Assembly: GCF_019668465.1 (NCBI RefSeq)
Contig: NZ_AP024828.1
Coordinates: 1,116,001-1,180,000 of the forward strand
DNA from: Mycobacterium senriense
GTDB taxonomy: Bacteria > Actinomycetota > Actinomycetes > Mycobacteriales > Mycobacteriaceae
Length of the DNA: 64,000 nt
Direction of reading: 5' to 3'
The position numbers were made by a program, and so were the translations under genes. The notes beneath the pieces were generated by a model. The model was not told the DNA's origin and made no database searches. It saw nothing but the letters and a program-made list of their open reading frames with translations. Numbering within the stretch: the stretch's first letter is position 1; every line of letters starts with the position of its first letter. Positions 38,459 to 46,417 of this stretch are shown here, piece by piece.

Positions 38459-39651
38459 GGTCGATGTGGATCCTGCCTGTATCGGGTGGTGTCAGCGGCT
38501 TCGGCCAGTCCTTCTGCACACGGTTCTTCGTGCCAGTCGCCGAACGGATCGTCGAAGTGGACCCACTCGTGCGGAGACACAAATTCCTCATCGGTGAGCA
38601 GGGCGCCGTGCAGGGCGTCGAGAATGTCGGCGGGCTTTGCGCCGCAGACCAAAATGACCATCGCCGTGTGCCGGTCGCCGTAGACGTCGTCCCAACCCAA
38701 TTCGGCGAACGCGCGTCGCTCCGTGTCGATGCCGTCGAGCTCCGGACCCGTCAGGGCGGCCAGCCACTTGCCCGCGGAACTGACCCGCAGACCGCCGCCG
38801 GCCGATTCCAGCCACATCGCCTGTTCGGGTTGGCTCGCCAACCAGAGCCGCCCCCGGGTTCTGATCACGCCGTCGAGTAGGAGATCCAGGCACGCATGCA
38901 GGCGCTGCGGATGGAAGGGGCGCCGGGCGTCGAATTCCACCAGGTTGATCGGGCCGCGGGACTCCAACGGCGGCTGCCCGGCCAGCAGCGGACCGTGCGG
39001 GTTGTCGCTGCGACCGCGGCGCGCGTCGCGGTAAAGATTGTTCAGCGCATCCTCGATGCCGTTGTCGCCCACCAGAACACGGGCGCGCGGGCACAGCCGG
39101 CGCAGCACGGCAGCCACGAACGGATTGGCGCGATTGAGCACGGCTACATCGGCGAATTCGGCCTGACCGATCACGACTTGGGCCTGGGTGCGCCCGTCGT
39201 CGAGTTCATCCTCACCCAGCGCCTGGTTCAGCCACGTCGTTGAGTCGATGGCGGTCACCACCGCGGCAATCGACACATCCAGGGCGGCGGGCCCGTCGAC
39301 ATATCCCGGCGCCACACGCACCCGAACGTGCTTGATGGCGAAGCAAATCGGTTCGGGTTCCAGCCAGGGCGCCAAATGCACCACGATCCGGTCAACGTCG
39401 TCGCGACGATGCAACTGCCGCAACAGGATCAACAGATCGTTGCGGATCGTGCACGACACGCAGCCGTGCGCTAGCTCGAGTCCGCTCTCGGCGCTCGTCA
39501 AGACGCCGTCCTGCAGCGTGACCGTCGTTCGGCGTACCACGTGGCCGTCGAAACGGTGCTCGACGACCACCGTTCCCGGGGTGCGCAACAGAGTACCCAC
39601 GACTGTATCGGTGTCCTGCTGGCCGGCGACCAGGATGACGGGTGTCCGCAT
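38455..39651 (-). CDS. CobW/COG0523-like zinc-homeostasis protein without a P-loop
   Basis: A 398-residue protein, close to Rv0106 of the M. tuberculosis Zur regulon. The COG0523 Cys motif is reduced to GCVSC (about residue 66) and the C-terminal CobW_C domain is present ([18 protein letters not shown] and [19 protein letters not shown]). The Walker A site expected at the N-terminus (GxxGxGKT) reads [14 protein letters not shown], so GTP binding by the usual site is doubtful. Its role may be metal delivery or storage. The ATG at 39651 follows AAGGAGGGTG. Two Zur-like palindromes lie in the divergent promoter region. Confidence 0.82.
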   Translation of the reverse strand: MRTPVILVAGQQDTDTVVGTLLRTPGTVVVEHRFDGHVVRRTTVTLQDGVLTSAESGLELAHGCVSCTIRNDLLILLRQLHRRDDVDRIVVHLAPWLEPEPICFAIKHVRVRVAPGYVDGPAALDVSIAAVVTAIDSTTWLNQALGEDELDDGRTQAQVVIGQAEFADVAVLNRANPFVAAVLRRLCPRARVLVGDNGIEDALNNLYRDARRGRSDNPHGPLLAGQPPLESRGPINLVEFDARRPFHPQRLHACLDLLLDGVIRTRGRLWLASQPEQAMWLESAGGGLRVSSAGKWLAALTGPELDGIDTERRAFAELGWDDVYGDRHTAMVILVCGAKPADILDALHGALLTDEEFVSPHEWVHFDDPFGDWHEEPCAEGLAEAADTTRYRQDPHRP

Positions 39652-39661
39652 CACCCTCCTT

Positions 39662-39680
39662 GTTGATAATCATTTTCATC
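39662..39680 (-). promoter_or_regulatory. Zur-like site for the CobW-like/rpmE2 unit
   Basis: GTTGATAATCATTTTCATC: 9-base arms around a central C at 39671, same geometry as the ESX-3 palindrome. Ends a few bases before the CobW-like start and shares the 100-base region with a second box. Confidence 0.75.
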
Positions 39681-39716
39681 TAGATGACATTTACGGTACC
39701 GTGCCTGACAGGACTT

Positions 39717-39735
39717 GTCGAAAATGATTTTCAAT
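39717..39735 (+). promoter_or_regulatory. Zur-like site for the rpmB-rpmG-rpsN-rpsR operon
   Basis: GTCGAAAATGATTTTCAAT, centre G at 39726, 20 bases before the rpmB start; the core GAAAATGATTTTC is a perfect palindrome on each side of the centre base. This and the site at 39662 are 37 bases from start to end of the pair and would control both divergent units. Confidence 0.8.
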
Positions 39736-39754
39736 AAGCTAGAGGAGGTGCACG

Positions 39755-39991
39755 GTGTCCGCCCATTGCCAGGTCACCGGCCGGCGACCCGGTTTCGGTA
39801 ACGCGGTGTCGCATTCCCATCGCCGGACTTCTCGGCGTTGGTCACCCAACGTCCAGCTCAAGACGTATTACCTGGCCACGGAGGGCCGCCGGATTCGGCT
39901 GCGGGTCAGCGCCAAGGGCATCAAGGTCATCGACCGCGACGGCATCGAGGCCGTGGTGGCGCGATTGCGCCGCGAAGGGCAGCGAATCTAA
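39755..39991 (+). CDS. rpmB: Ribosomal protein L28, zinc-independent paralogue
   Basis: A 78-residue L28 starting from GTG after GAGGAGGTG. Core features [20 protein letters not shown] are present. The usual CxxC near the N-terminus is reduced to one Cys (HCQVTG), so it is the zinc-free form. First gene of the operon rpmB-rpmG-rpsN-rpsR-Cys-rich protein, with overlapping start/stop codons to rpmG. Confidence 0.92.
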   Translation: MSAHCQVTGRRPGFGNAVSHSHRRTSRRWSPNVQLKTYYLATEGRRIRLRVSAKGIKVIDRDGIEAVVARLRREGQRI

Positions 39992-40155
39992 TGGCGCGCA
40001 ACGAGATTCGCCCAATCGTCAAACTGCGGTCCACGGCCGGGACCGGCTACACCTACATCACCCGCAAGAACCGGCGCAACGACCCCGACCGGCTGGTGCT
40101 GCGCAAGTACGACCCGGTGATCCGCCGCCACGTCGACTTCCGAGAGGAGCGCTGA
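39991..40155 (+). CDS. rpmG: Ribosomal protein L33, zinc-independent paralogue
   Basis: A 54-residue L33 with [21 protein letters not shown] and [17 protein letters not shown] and no Cys, the form that needs no zinc. Its ATG shares a base with the rpmB TAA (TAATG). Its stop is two bases before rpsN. Confidence 0.93.
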   Translation: MARNEIRPIVKLRSTAGTGYTYITRKNRRNDPDRLVLRKYDPVIRRHVDFREER

Positions 40156-40157
40156 GC

Positions 40158-40463
40158 ATGGCCAAGAAATCCAAAATCGTCAAGAACGACCGCCGTCGGG
40201 CGGTCGTGGCGCGCTACGCGAAACGCCGCGCCGAACTCAAACACGTCATCCGCTCCCCGTCGAGCACCGCAGGGCAAAGGGCCGCGGCGCAAACGGAATT
40301 GGCGTGCCAGCCGCGCGATGCCAGCGCGGTGCGGGTGCGCAATCGTGACGCCGTCGACGGGCGTCCACGCGGGCATTTGCGCAAGTTCGGGCTGTCGAGG
40401 GTGCGGGTCCGGGAGTTGGCTCATAACGGGCAGCTACCCGGGGTGCGGAAGGCGAGCTGGTAA
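40158..40463 (+). CDS. rpsN: Ribosomal protein S14, zinc-independent paralogue
   Basis: A 101-residue S14 of the long, zinc-free type: start [21 protein letters not shown] and end [24 protein letters not shown]. The zinc ribbon CxxC...CxxC of the short form is absent; a single Cys remains (ELACQPRD). It shares its last base with the start codon of rpsR. Confidence 0.93.
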   Translation: MAKKSKIVKNDRRRAVVARYAKRRAELKHVIRSPSSTAGQRAAAQTELACQPRDASAVRVRNRDAVDGRPRGHLRKFGLSRVRVRELAHNGQLPGVRKASW

Positions 40464-40729
40464 TGGCCAAGAAACCGCAACGGACTCGTCGTGCCACCCC
40501 CCTGGCCGTCAGGTCCAAGAAGAGGAACCTCCTCGGCGGCCTGGGACTGGACGCGGTCGACTACAAGGACACCGCCACTCTGCGAGTCTTCATCTCCGAG
40601 CGTGGGAAAATCCGGTCCCGTCAGGTCACCGGTCTAACCGTTCAACAACAGCGGCAGGTAGCGACGGCCATCAAGAACGCCCGCGAGATGGCGCTGCTTC
40701 CCTATCCGGGAGGGAACACGGCACGGTGA
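40463..40729 (+). CDS. rpsR: Ribosomal protein S18, zinc-independent paralogue
   Basis: An 88-residue S18 without any Cys. Marks of the family are [19 protein letters not shown] and [25 protein letters not shown]. Like the three genes before it, this copy is a substitute used when zinc is short. TAATG-type overlap with rpsN and a GTGA overlap with the next gene. Confidence 0.93.
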   Translation: MAKKPQRTRRATPLAVRSKKRNLLGGLGLDAVDYKDTATLRVFISERGKIRSRQVTGLTVQQQRQVATAIKNAREMALLPYPGGNTAR

Positions 40730-41109
40730 CGTCTCCGCGTCGCGGCACCGATCGCCCGTTCACCGTCATCGTGTGCGCCGCATGCACGGCCGACCACCAC
40801 GTGTCGGTCATCGACGAACTACGTCCCACCATCCGGCGCTGCCCACACTCCATGCTGGTGGAGGCTGCCTGCATGCTCGGGCCGCTCACCTGCGCCTCCC
40901 GCCCCACCGGATGCGGCGTGATGGCCGTGGTGCAGCCCTGCACGAGTGATCGGGCGGCGTGCGGGCCACCCCATTGGGTCGGCCTCATCGCCGACAGCGA
41001 TGAGGCTGCCGCGCTGAGCGACTGGCTGGAGCGGGGGCAGTGGGAAAGCACGCCGGTTCCCAGATCGCTTGGCCGCCACCAGTTTTGGGCGCGCGGTCGA
41101 AGGAATTGA
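40726..41109 (+). CDS. Cys-rich protein of the Zur-linked ribosomal operon
   Basis: A 127-residue soluble protein starting from the GTG at 40726, which overlaps the rpsR stop by four bases. It has a CAAC motif near residue 17 ([14 protein letters not shown]) and further Cys at [25 protein letters not shown] and QPCTS, seven or eight in all. The layout beta-strand, CxxC, later Cys resembles thioredoxin-like [2Fe-2S] ferredoxins or a metal-binding DUF1636-like protein; I cannot choose. As the last gene of a zinc-starvation operon it may hold or deliver metal. Confidence 0.75.
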   Translation: MTSPRRGTDRPFTVIVCAACTADHHVSVIDELRPTIRRCPHSMLVEAACMLGPLTCASRPTGCGVMAVVQPCTSDRAACGPPHWVGLIADSDEAAALSDWLERGQWESTPVPRSLGRHQFWARGRRN

Positions 41110-41119
41110 CGAAGGGTCG

Positions 41120-41857
41120 TCAGTGCGGATAGGCGTAGGGGTTGGGCGGCGCGTCGATCCGCGTGACGACGGTCGCCTGCAGCGTCGGAATCGCATCCGA
41201 GTTCGCTTGCCGCGCAGCGGGTGTGACCTGGCCCTGGACCCTCAGCCAGGTATTGTCCGGTAGCCCGGCGGCGCCCCCGGCGGCCGGGCCACGAAGATGG
41301 ATGCGGGCCAACTGCGCATCGGCGGCACAACAGATGATGACGACCCGACCAAGATCCACACCCTGTGCCTCGTTGAGCACAAAACCCGTCATGGTGATAG
41401 TTCGATTCGTCAATGACCCGGTGATGTCATGCGCCTCGCGCATCAACACCTCCGGTAGCGAAACTTCCGGGGCTTGGCCCGGCGGCAGCGGCGGAAATGA
41501 CCTATTGAGAACATCATTGGATACCGACGTCACCGACGGAGCTGCAGCCGAGGGCCGAAGCGCCGGCGGCGACACGAACATCAAGACCAGGATGGGAACG
41601 ACGAGCAACCAGACGATGCCGGTCCGATGGGAGTGCTCGTGGCCGTGATCTTCGGTCAGATCGCTCGTACGGGGGCCGCCCCGGCGTATATCGCCGATGA
41701 TCGCCAAGAGCGCCAGGCCGATCAGCACCACCGCAGATGCGGCCAGCCACGGCAGCAATCCCGGCTTGACGTAGCGGGTGAACACGCCGGACACGGTGAT
41801 CATGACGATGCTGATGCCCATCAAGAGCAACACGGTGTTCTCGGTTTCACGGCTCAT
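41120..41857 (-). CDS. YcgQ/TIGR03943-type membrane protein with His-rich loop
   Basis: A 245-residue protein. Two membrane segments at the N-terminus (about residues 8-55) are followed by the His-rich loop EDHGHEHSHRTG and a third segment. The C-terminal half is extracellular and carries the family motif VVIICCAADAQ. It is always paired in bacteria with a DUF318 permease, here the gene directly before it (stop and start abut). The pair is linked with zinc in other bacteria. Substrate and direction of transport are unknown. Confidence 0.8.
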   Translation of the reverse strand: MSRETENTVLLLMGISIVMITVSGVFTRYVKPGLLPWLAASAVVLIGLALLAIIGDIRRGGPRTSDLTEDHGHEHSHRTGIVWLLVVPILVLMFVSPPALRPSAAAPSVTSVSNDVLNRSFPPLPPGQAPEVSLPEVLMREAHDITGSLTNRTITMTGFVLNEAQGVDLGRVVIICCAADAQLARIHLRGPAAGGAAGLPDNTWLRVQGQVTPAARQANSDAIPTLQATVVTRIDAPPNPYAYPH

Positions 41858-42850
41858 TTATCCACCACCCAGGATGAATAGCCCCACCACACAAGCACTC
41901 ACGGTTGCCACGAGGAACGTGCAGGGTGCGAAGCGCGCCGCGAACGACCGGCCGAACATCCCCGCCTGCATGGCGAACAGCTTCACATCGACGGCCGGCC
42001 CGACGACCAGGAAGACCAACCGGGGCAGCAGCGGCACCATCGTCATACTGGCCGCAACGAACGCGTCGGCCTCCGAACACAATGCCAAAACGACCGCCAG
42101 GACAGCCATCAGCGCGACCCCGAGGATGAGGTCGGTCGCCAAGTGCGCGAACACCCACTGCGGCACCACCACATGAAGCAACGCCGCGGCGGCGGCGCCC
42201 ACCACCAAATACGATGCGGCTTGCAGGAAGTCGTGACGGGCCGCCTCGGTGAAAACCACCCAACGTGATTCGCTCTGTGTTCCCGCGGCGGGTAACCGGC
42301 GGGTGATCCATTCCGGGCGGCCCCACCGCGACCATGCCCATCCCATGACGACCGCGGTCAGCAACGAGGCGGCCAGGCGGGCGAACACCATTCGGGGCGC
42401 ACCCGGAAACGCCACCGCGGTGGCCACCAGGACGACCGGGTTGATCGCCGGTGCGGCCAGCATGAATGTCAATGCCGCGGCTCCGCTGGCACCTCCGTCG
42501 CCGAACAATCGTCGCGCCAGCGGAACCGACCCACATTCACACCCCGGCAGCGCCGCCCCGCCGATGCCGGCCGCGACCACGGCCACCGCGGGCCGCCGCG
42601 GCAACCAGCGCGCCAAGCGCTCCGGCGACACAAACACGGCGATCAGTCCGCTGACGGCCACCCCGAGCACCAGAAACGGCACCGCCTGCACGAACACCCC
42701 GCAGAACACCGTGCCCACCGTCGACAGCGCGGCACTGTTGAAGACCGCGTTGCGTAGGGTCGTCGCGGCCGCCGCGCAGGCCAGCAGGAGGGCCACAAGT
42801 ACTTCCATCGAGCCCGGCCGCAGCCTGAGCCCGGACTTCAGCGTCGCCAC
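41858..42850 (-). CDS. DUF318/YcgR-type permease
   Basis: A 330-residue integral membrane protein of the UPF0718 family with eight or more segments. The family motif GCECGSVPLARRL is present and a second half with VGPAVDVKLFAM. The start is GTG at 42850; an ATG at 42808 is a fair alternative. No gap to the downstream YcgQ-like gene. It is near the zinc cassette and convergent with the ribosomal protein operon, but I see no Zur-like box directly upstream. Confidence 0.75.
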   Translation of the reverse strand: MATLKSGLRLRPGSMEVLVALLLACAAAATTLRNAVFNSAALSTVGTVFCGVFVQAVPFLVLGVAVSGLIAVFVSPERLARWLPRRPAVAVVAAGIGGAALPGCECGSVPLARRLFGDGGASGAAALTFMLAAPAINPVVLVATAVAFPGAPRMVFARLAASLLTAVVMGWAWSRWGRPEWITRRLPAAGTQSESRWVVFTEAARHDFLQAASYLVVGAAAAALLHVVVPQWVFAHLATDLILGVALMAVLAVVLALCSEADAFVAASMTMVPLLPRLVFLVVGPAVDVKLFAMQAGMFGRSFAARFAPCTFLVATVSACVVGLFILGGG

Positions 42851-42909
42851 CGTCTCAGTATGTCAGCGGGCCCGCAGACCGAGGCCCCGGACAAGCCGGG
42901 GCGGCCCGC

Positions 42910-44553
42910 CTACCCAGGGCTGCCGTCCCGGCCTTCGCCGTCCTGCGTCCCCTGGTTGGCGTCGTCGGCATCCCAGGTGCCCGGCATCATCGGCATCGTG
43001 GGACCGCCGCCGAACTCGTCACCGGCCAGCGTGGCCAGGCCGCTTGCGGTAGGGGCCACTGCGCTGCGCGCCGTGCCGGCGAAGCCCGCCGGACCGGCTC
43101 CGGAGGCCGACGCCAGCGTTTCGGCGCTGCGCGGCACACTCCAGTCGGGGTCGACCTCGACGTTCATGTCCATGAACTCATCGCCATACCCGCGCTGCCC
43201 TTTCCGCTGCCGCTGCCGCCGACGCGCCCCGGCCGCCTCCCGCGCCGCGGCGGCGGCCGCCGCTGCGGCCGCATCCGGCTCGGGTGCTTTTCTTTTGGCG
43301 CTGGAGCTGGCGCTGGCACTCATGCCCGAGCTGAGCCCAACGCCGGGCCCTATCAGGTAGGGAGGGGTGAAGCCCGGTGGGGCGGCGGCTGGGGGCGGCG
43401 CCCCGGCCGGGGCGGAACTGACGACGGTGCTCGCCGTCGGAGTGGGTGCCGGTGCGGGCGCCGTGGCGGGGGCGGCTGCCGGCGCGGCAATGGGGGTTGT
43501 TGTGGGCGTCGGTGCCACAGCGGGCGGCGCAGGCGCGGCCGGGGCCGGGGGTGCCGGAACGACCGCGGGCTGAGGCATGGCGGCCAGCGCGCCCAGCGCC
43601 CCCAATCCGCCGGCGGCGCCCAGGGGGGCGACCGCCAAAAGGGCCGGAACCAGCAGCAACTGCGGCGCGCTGGATAGCCAGCTGGCAATCTGGGCCAGAT
43701 GAGTGGGCCAGTCCGACGTCTGAAGGGCGACCATGTACGCAGCAGCCAATGCCGGATTCTGCTGCAGGTAGGCGCCGTACTGTTCGAAATCCTCGAGAAG
43801 TTCCAGCGCTCGCACAACCCAATACATCAGTTGACCCGGGTTCGTATAGGCGTCGTAGGGCAGTCCATTGACGGTCCCCTGGCCGGGATTCCAATTGATG
43901 CCGAAGAGCCGCAGGATCTGCGCAATGAAGTCGTTCAGCGGGTTGTCGACCGTGGGGTCGGGGAAGTCGTTCGTGAAGTCGGTCCCAGAGTTGTTGTTAG
44001 CGGACGAGTCAGAGGCTTTCATAATCGGCGGTGGCGGGTCGGCCGGCGGTGTCGCCGCGACCGCGGCGGTGGAGACCGCCTGATAGGTCGTCATCGTCGT
44101 GGCGGCCTGGGTCCACATCCGGGCGTAGTCAGCCTCATTGACCGCAATCGGAATCGTGTTGACTCCAAAGAAGTTGGTTGCCACCAAAGCTCCGTGCACA
44201 ACGTGGTTAGTGGCCAGCTCAGGTAGGGTCGGCATGGCCGCCAACGCGGCTGTGTAGGAGGCGGCGGCGATCTCATGTTGAGCGGCCACTGCCGCACTGT
44301 CAGCGCTCGACTTCGTCAGCCACGCCAAGTACGGGACATGTGCGGCCACATACGACTCCGAACTCGGCCCTTCCCATGCGCCTGCCTGCACCGCGGCCAG
44401 CAATGTACTCAATTGCTCTGCGGCAGAAGCATATTCGGTACTCAACTCCGACCATGTACTAGCGGCCGCAAGCAGCGACGCGGGGCCCGGACCGCTGGAG
44501 AGCAACGCGGAATGCACCTCCGGGGGCGAGGCCATCCAAATCCGCGCCGTCAT
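42910..44553 (-). CDS. PPE family protein with Zur-like upstream site
   Basis: A 547-residue PPE protein. The true start is the ATG at 44553 ([15 protein letters not shown]), since it overlaps the stop of the PE relic by four bases; an open frame upstream has no sense. PPE domain to about residue 180 with AWEGPSSESYVAAH and [17 protein letters not shown]. Pro/Ala linker, then the tail GPAGFAGTARSAV...DEFGGGPTMPMMPGTWD like PPE4. Possibly the equivalent of PPE3 (Rv0280), which precedes the Rv0281-like gene in M. tuberculosis. Confidence 0.88.
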   Translation of the reverse strand: MTARIWMASPPEVHSALLSSGPGPASLLAAASTWSELSTEYASAAEQLSTLLAAVQAGAWEGPSSESYVAAHVPYLAWLTKSSADSAAVAAQHEIAAASYTAALAAMPTLPELATNHVVHGALVATNFFGVNTIPIAVNEADYARMWTQAATTMTTYQAVSTAAVAATPPADPPPPIMKASDSSANNNSGTDFTNDFPDPTVDNPLNDFIAQILRLFGINWNPGQGTVNGLPYDAYTNPGQLMYWVVRALELLEDFEQYGAYLQQNPALAAAYMVALQTSDWPTHLAQIASWLSSAPQLLLVPALLAVAPLGAAGGLGALGALAAMPQPAVVPAPPAPAAPAPPAVAPTPTTTPIAAPAAAPATAPAPAPTPTASTVVSSAPAGAPPPAAAPPGFTPPYLIGPGVGLSSGMSASASSSAKRKAPEPDAAAAAAAAAAREAAGARRRQRQRKGQRGYGDEFMDMNVEVDPDWSVPRSAETLASASGAGPAGFAGTARSAVAPTASGLATLAGDEFGGGPTMPMMPGTWDADDANQGTQDGEGRDGSPG

Positions 44554-44648
44554 CGCCCGCCGGCTCCGACCAGATACGACGCCGCCGCGATCGCGGCACC
44601 GGTCGTGTAAACGACGGTTAGTCCTTCGAGTACGACGCGCAGGCTCAT
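44550..44648 (-). pseudogene. PE gene relic upstream of the PPE gene
   Basis: A 32-codon open frame. It starts MSLRVVLEGLTVV, like PE5 ([13 protein letters not shown]), and ends AAIAAASYLVGAGGR, like the end of PE5 ([12 protein letters not shown]). About 66 codons of the middle are gone and the export motif YxxxD is broken (YLVGA). Its stop overlaps the PPE start (ATGA). I read it as a PE gene reduced by an in-frame internal deletion and kept as a leader to the PPE gene. Confidence 0.75.
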
Positions 44649-44697
44649 GACCGGCAACTCCTCGGGCTGGAGGACTGAGTGGGACTGCCGTGAGCTT

Positions 44698-44716
44698 AAT
44701 GAATATGATTGTCGTT
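44698..44716 (-). promoter_or_regulatory. Zur-like site before the PE-relic/PPE unit
   Basis: AATGAATATGATTGTCGTT on the plus strand, centre at 44707. Six of nine arm positions pair and the right arm ATTGTCGT equals that of the transporter site at 35425. It lies 50 bases before the PE relic start. Confidence 0.6.
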
Positions 44717-44747
44717 TTCAACCGAGGGCGGCGCTGCGCCCGAAGCG

Positions 44748-45656
44748 CTACACCAGTGGACGGCCCTTCTTGATCCTGCGGTCCAGGTCGTGCAGCAAGA
44801 CGTTGAAGGGGAACTGCCGGATGAACCGCGGTAGATACCGGTTCACCGTGGCCAACACGGCGATCAACCGGTCGAAGCGGCGCTGCTTGGTCGCGTCCCA
44901 GGGCAGCCGCATCTCGTCGCGGAATCGCTGCGGCAGGAAGCCCGTGGTGATCAGCAGCGCGAAGTTATCGGAGAGGCGCTGCAGCGGGCGCGGCAGTGTC
45001 ACGCCCCGAATCCGGTTGGCGGCAATGGGAAACAGGTACTCGCGCACGGCGTCGTCGATGTGCACCTTGGCCAGCGACTCTTCCCAGTAGCGGTCGAACG
45101 CCGCGCGGTCGGCCGGCCACATCTTCGGCGGCACCTGCAGGGTGGTGGCCAGCGTAATGCCCTCGCGGTAGTGACGGTCGGCGTCCTCGCCGTCGAGTTC
45201 GCCGATGAACATGCGGTAGATGTCGAGCCCGCCCTTGTACAGGCAGGCCCCGACCCACAGCTGCAGCGCCGGATCGAAAGCGTTGTAGGACACCGGACTT
45301 TCCGGGGTCGAATAGACCTGTGCGTGAGCGCGGTTCACCGCGCGGCGGAAGGCGTCCTTCTGGGCGTCGCTGCCGTTGGTCGCGACGGCCAGATAGGTGA
45401 AGGTGGTGCGGGCACGCTTGATCGGGTGCAGGTCGACCCGGCCGCTTTCGACGCGGCTCTCCATCACGCCGTATCCGACGCCGGGCTGGGCCAGTTGCAT
45501 GATCACGTTCGCCGGACCAGCCAGCAATGCGACGCCCATCAAACCCTCGTCGATCCCCAGCGCCCGTCGCCGCCGGCGCCGCTGCGGGCGGGGCGGGTCG
45601 GTGGCTCGGCGCTCGACGTGCCCATTGGGCTGGTGCACCGGCTCGTGAATTGCCAT
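44748..45656 (-). CDS. Oxygenase MpaB/DUF2236 family protein
   Basis: A 302-residue protein of the MpaB/latex-clearing-like family, heme-associated in the described members. The family opening LGIDEGLMGVALLAGPANVIMQLAQPGVG is clear, and HPIKRARTTFTYLAV and RAHAQVYSTPESPVSYNAFDP follow, with conserved His and Arg used to bind heme. Substrate unknown. It begins divergently from a TetR gene 92 bases away, the likely repressor. Confidence 0.82.
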   Translation of the reverse strand: MAIHEPVHQPNGHVERRATDPPRPQRRRRRRALGIDEGLMGVALLAGPANVIMQLAQPGVGYGVMESRVESGRVDLHPIKRARTTFTYLAVATNGSDAQKDAFRRAVNRAHAQVYSTPESPVSYNAFDPALQLWVGACLYKGGLDIYRMFIGELDGEDADRHYREGITLATTLQVPPKMWPADRAAFDRYWEESLAKVHIDDAVREYLFPIAANRIRGVTLPRPLQRLSDNFALLITTGFLPQRFRDEMRLPWDATKQRRFDRLIAVLATVNRYLPRFIRQFPFNVLLHDLDRRIKKGRPLV

Positions 45657-45748
45657 CGTCAGGTCCTCCCGCAGCGCTCCTCCGCTAATGTGCGAACGCT
45701 TGTTTCCTGATATTGTCGCGCCAGGGCGTTAGTGTCAAGATGGTTGCC

Positions 45749-46402
45749 ATGAGCGAGACGTCCGGCGCGCGGCCGTACCGCGGTGTCGAGGCCGCCGAGC
45801 GCCTGGCCACCCGCCGTAACCGGTTGCTGGCCACCGGCCTGGACCTGCTGGGGGCGGAACAGCAGAGCATCTCGGCGGTCACCGTCCGCGGGGTGTGCCG
45901 AGCCGCCGGCCTCGCCGCCCGGTACTTCTACGAGAGCTTCGCCGACAAGGACGAGTTCGTCGGGTGCGTATTCGACTGGGTGGTCGCCGAACTGGCGGCC
46001 ACCACCCAGGCAGCAGTGGCCGCGGTGCCGGCCGGCGAGCAAACCCGCGCGGGCATGGCCAACATCGTGCGGACCATCACCGAAAGACCCCACGTGGGGC
46101 GCCTGCTGTTCAGCACGCACCTCGCCGATCCGGTCATCGTGCGCAAACGCGCCGAGTCCAGCGCACTGTTCGCCATGCTGTCTGGCCAGCACGTCGGCCA
46201 CGCGTTACATGTACCGGCGAACGAACGCATCAAGGCCGCCGCGCATTTCGTGGTCGGTGGCGTCGGGCAGACCATCAGCGCCTGGCTGGCCGGTCACGTC
46301 CAACTCGAACCGGACCAGCTCGTCGATCAGCTGGCGGCGCTGCTCGACGAGCTCGCCGAACCAAACCTGTACCGCCTCACCGAAACACGCGCGGACGCCT
46401 AG
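45749..46402 (+). CDS. TetR-family transcriptional regulator
   Basis: A 217-residue TetR-type regulator. The HTH is at about residues 40-65: VTVRGVCRAAGLAARYFYESF. The ATG at 45749 was chosen because it gives a normal N-terminus; an ATG nine bases upstream is possible. Divergent from the DUF2236 gene, whose promoter it probably controls; the gap has a partly symmetric stretch around GCGAACGCTTGTTTC. It ends 15 bases before the convergent acyltransferase gene. Confidence 0.85.
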   Translation: MSETSGARPYRGVEAAERLATRRNRLLATGLDLLGAEQQSISAVTVRGVCRAAGLAARYFYESFADKDEFVGCVFDWVVAELAATTQAAVAAVPAGEQTRAGMANIVRTITERPHVGRLLFSTHLADPVIVRKRAESSALFAMLSGQHVGHALHVPANERIKAAAHFVVGGVGQTISAWLAGHVQLEPDQLVDQLAALLDELAEPNLYRLTETRADA

Positions 46403-46417
46403 CGCCCCACCAGGGGC

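Noticed and set aside
34333-44716. Mobile genomic island carrying the zinc cassette
   Set aside because: No transposase, integrase, tRNA or flanking direct repeats were seen and codon composition looks native.
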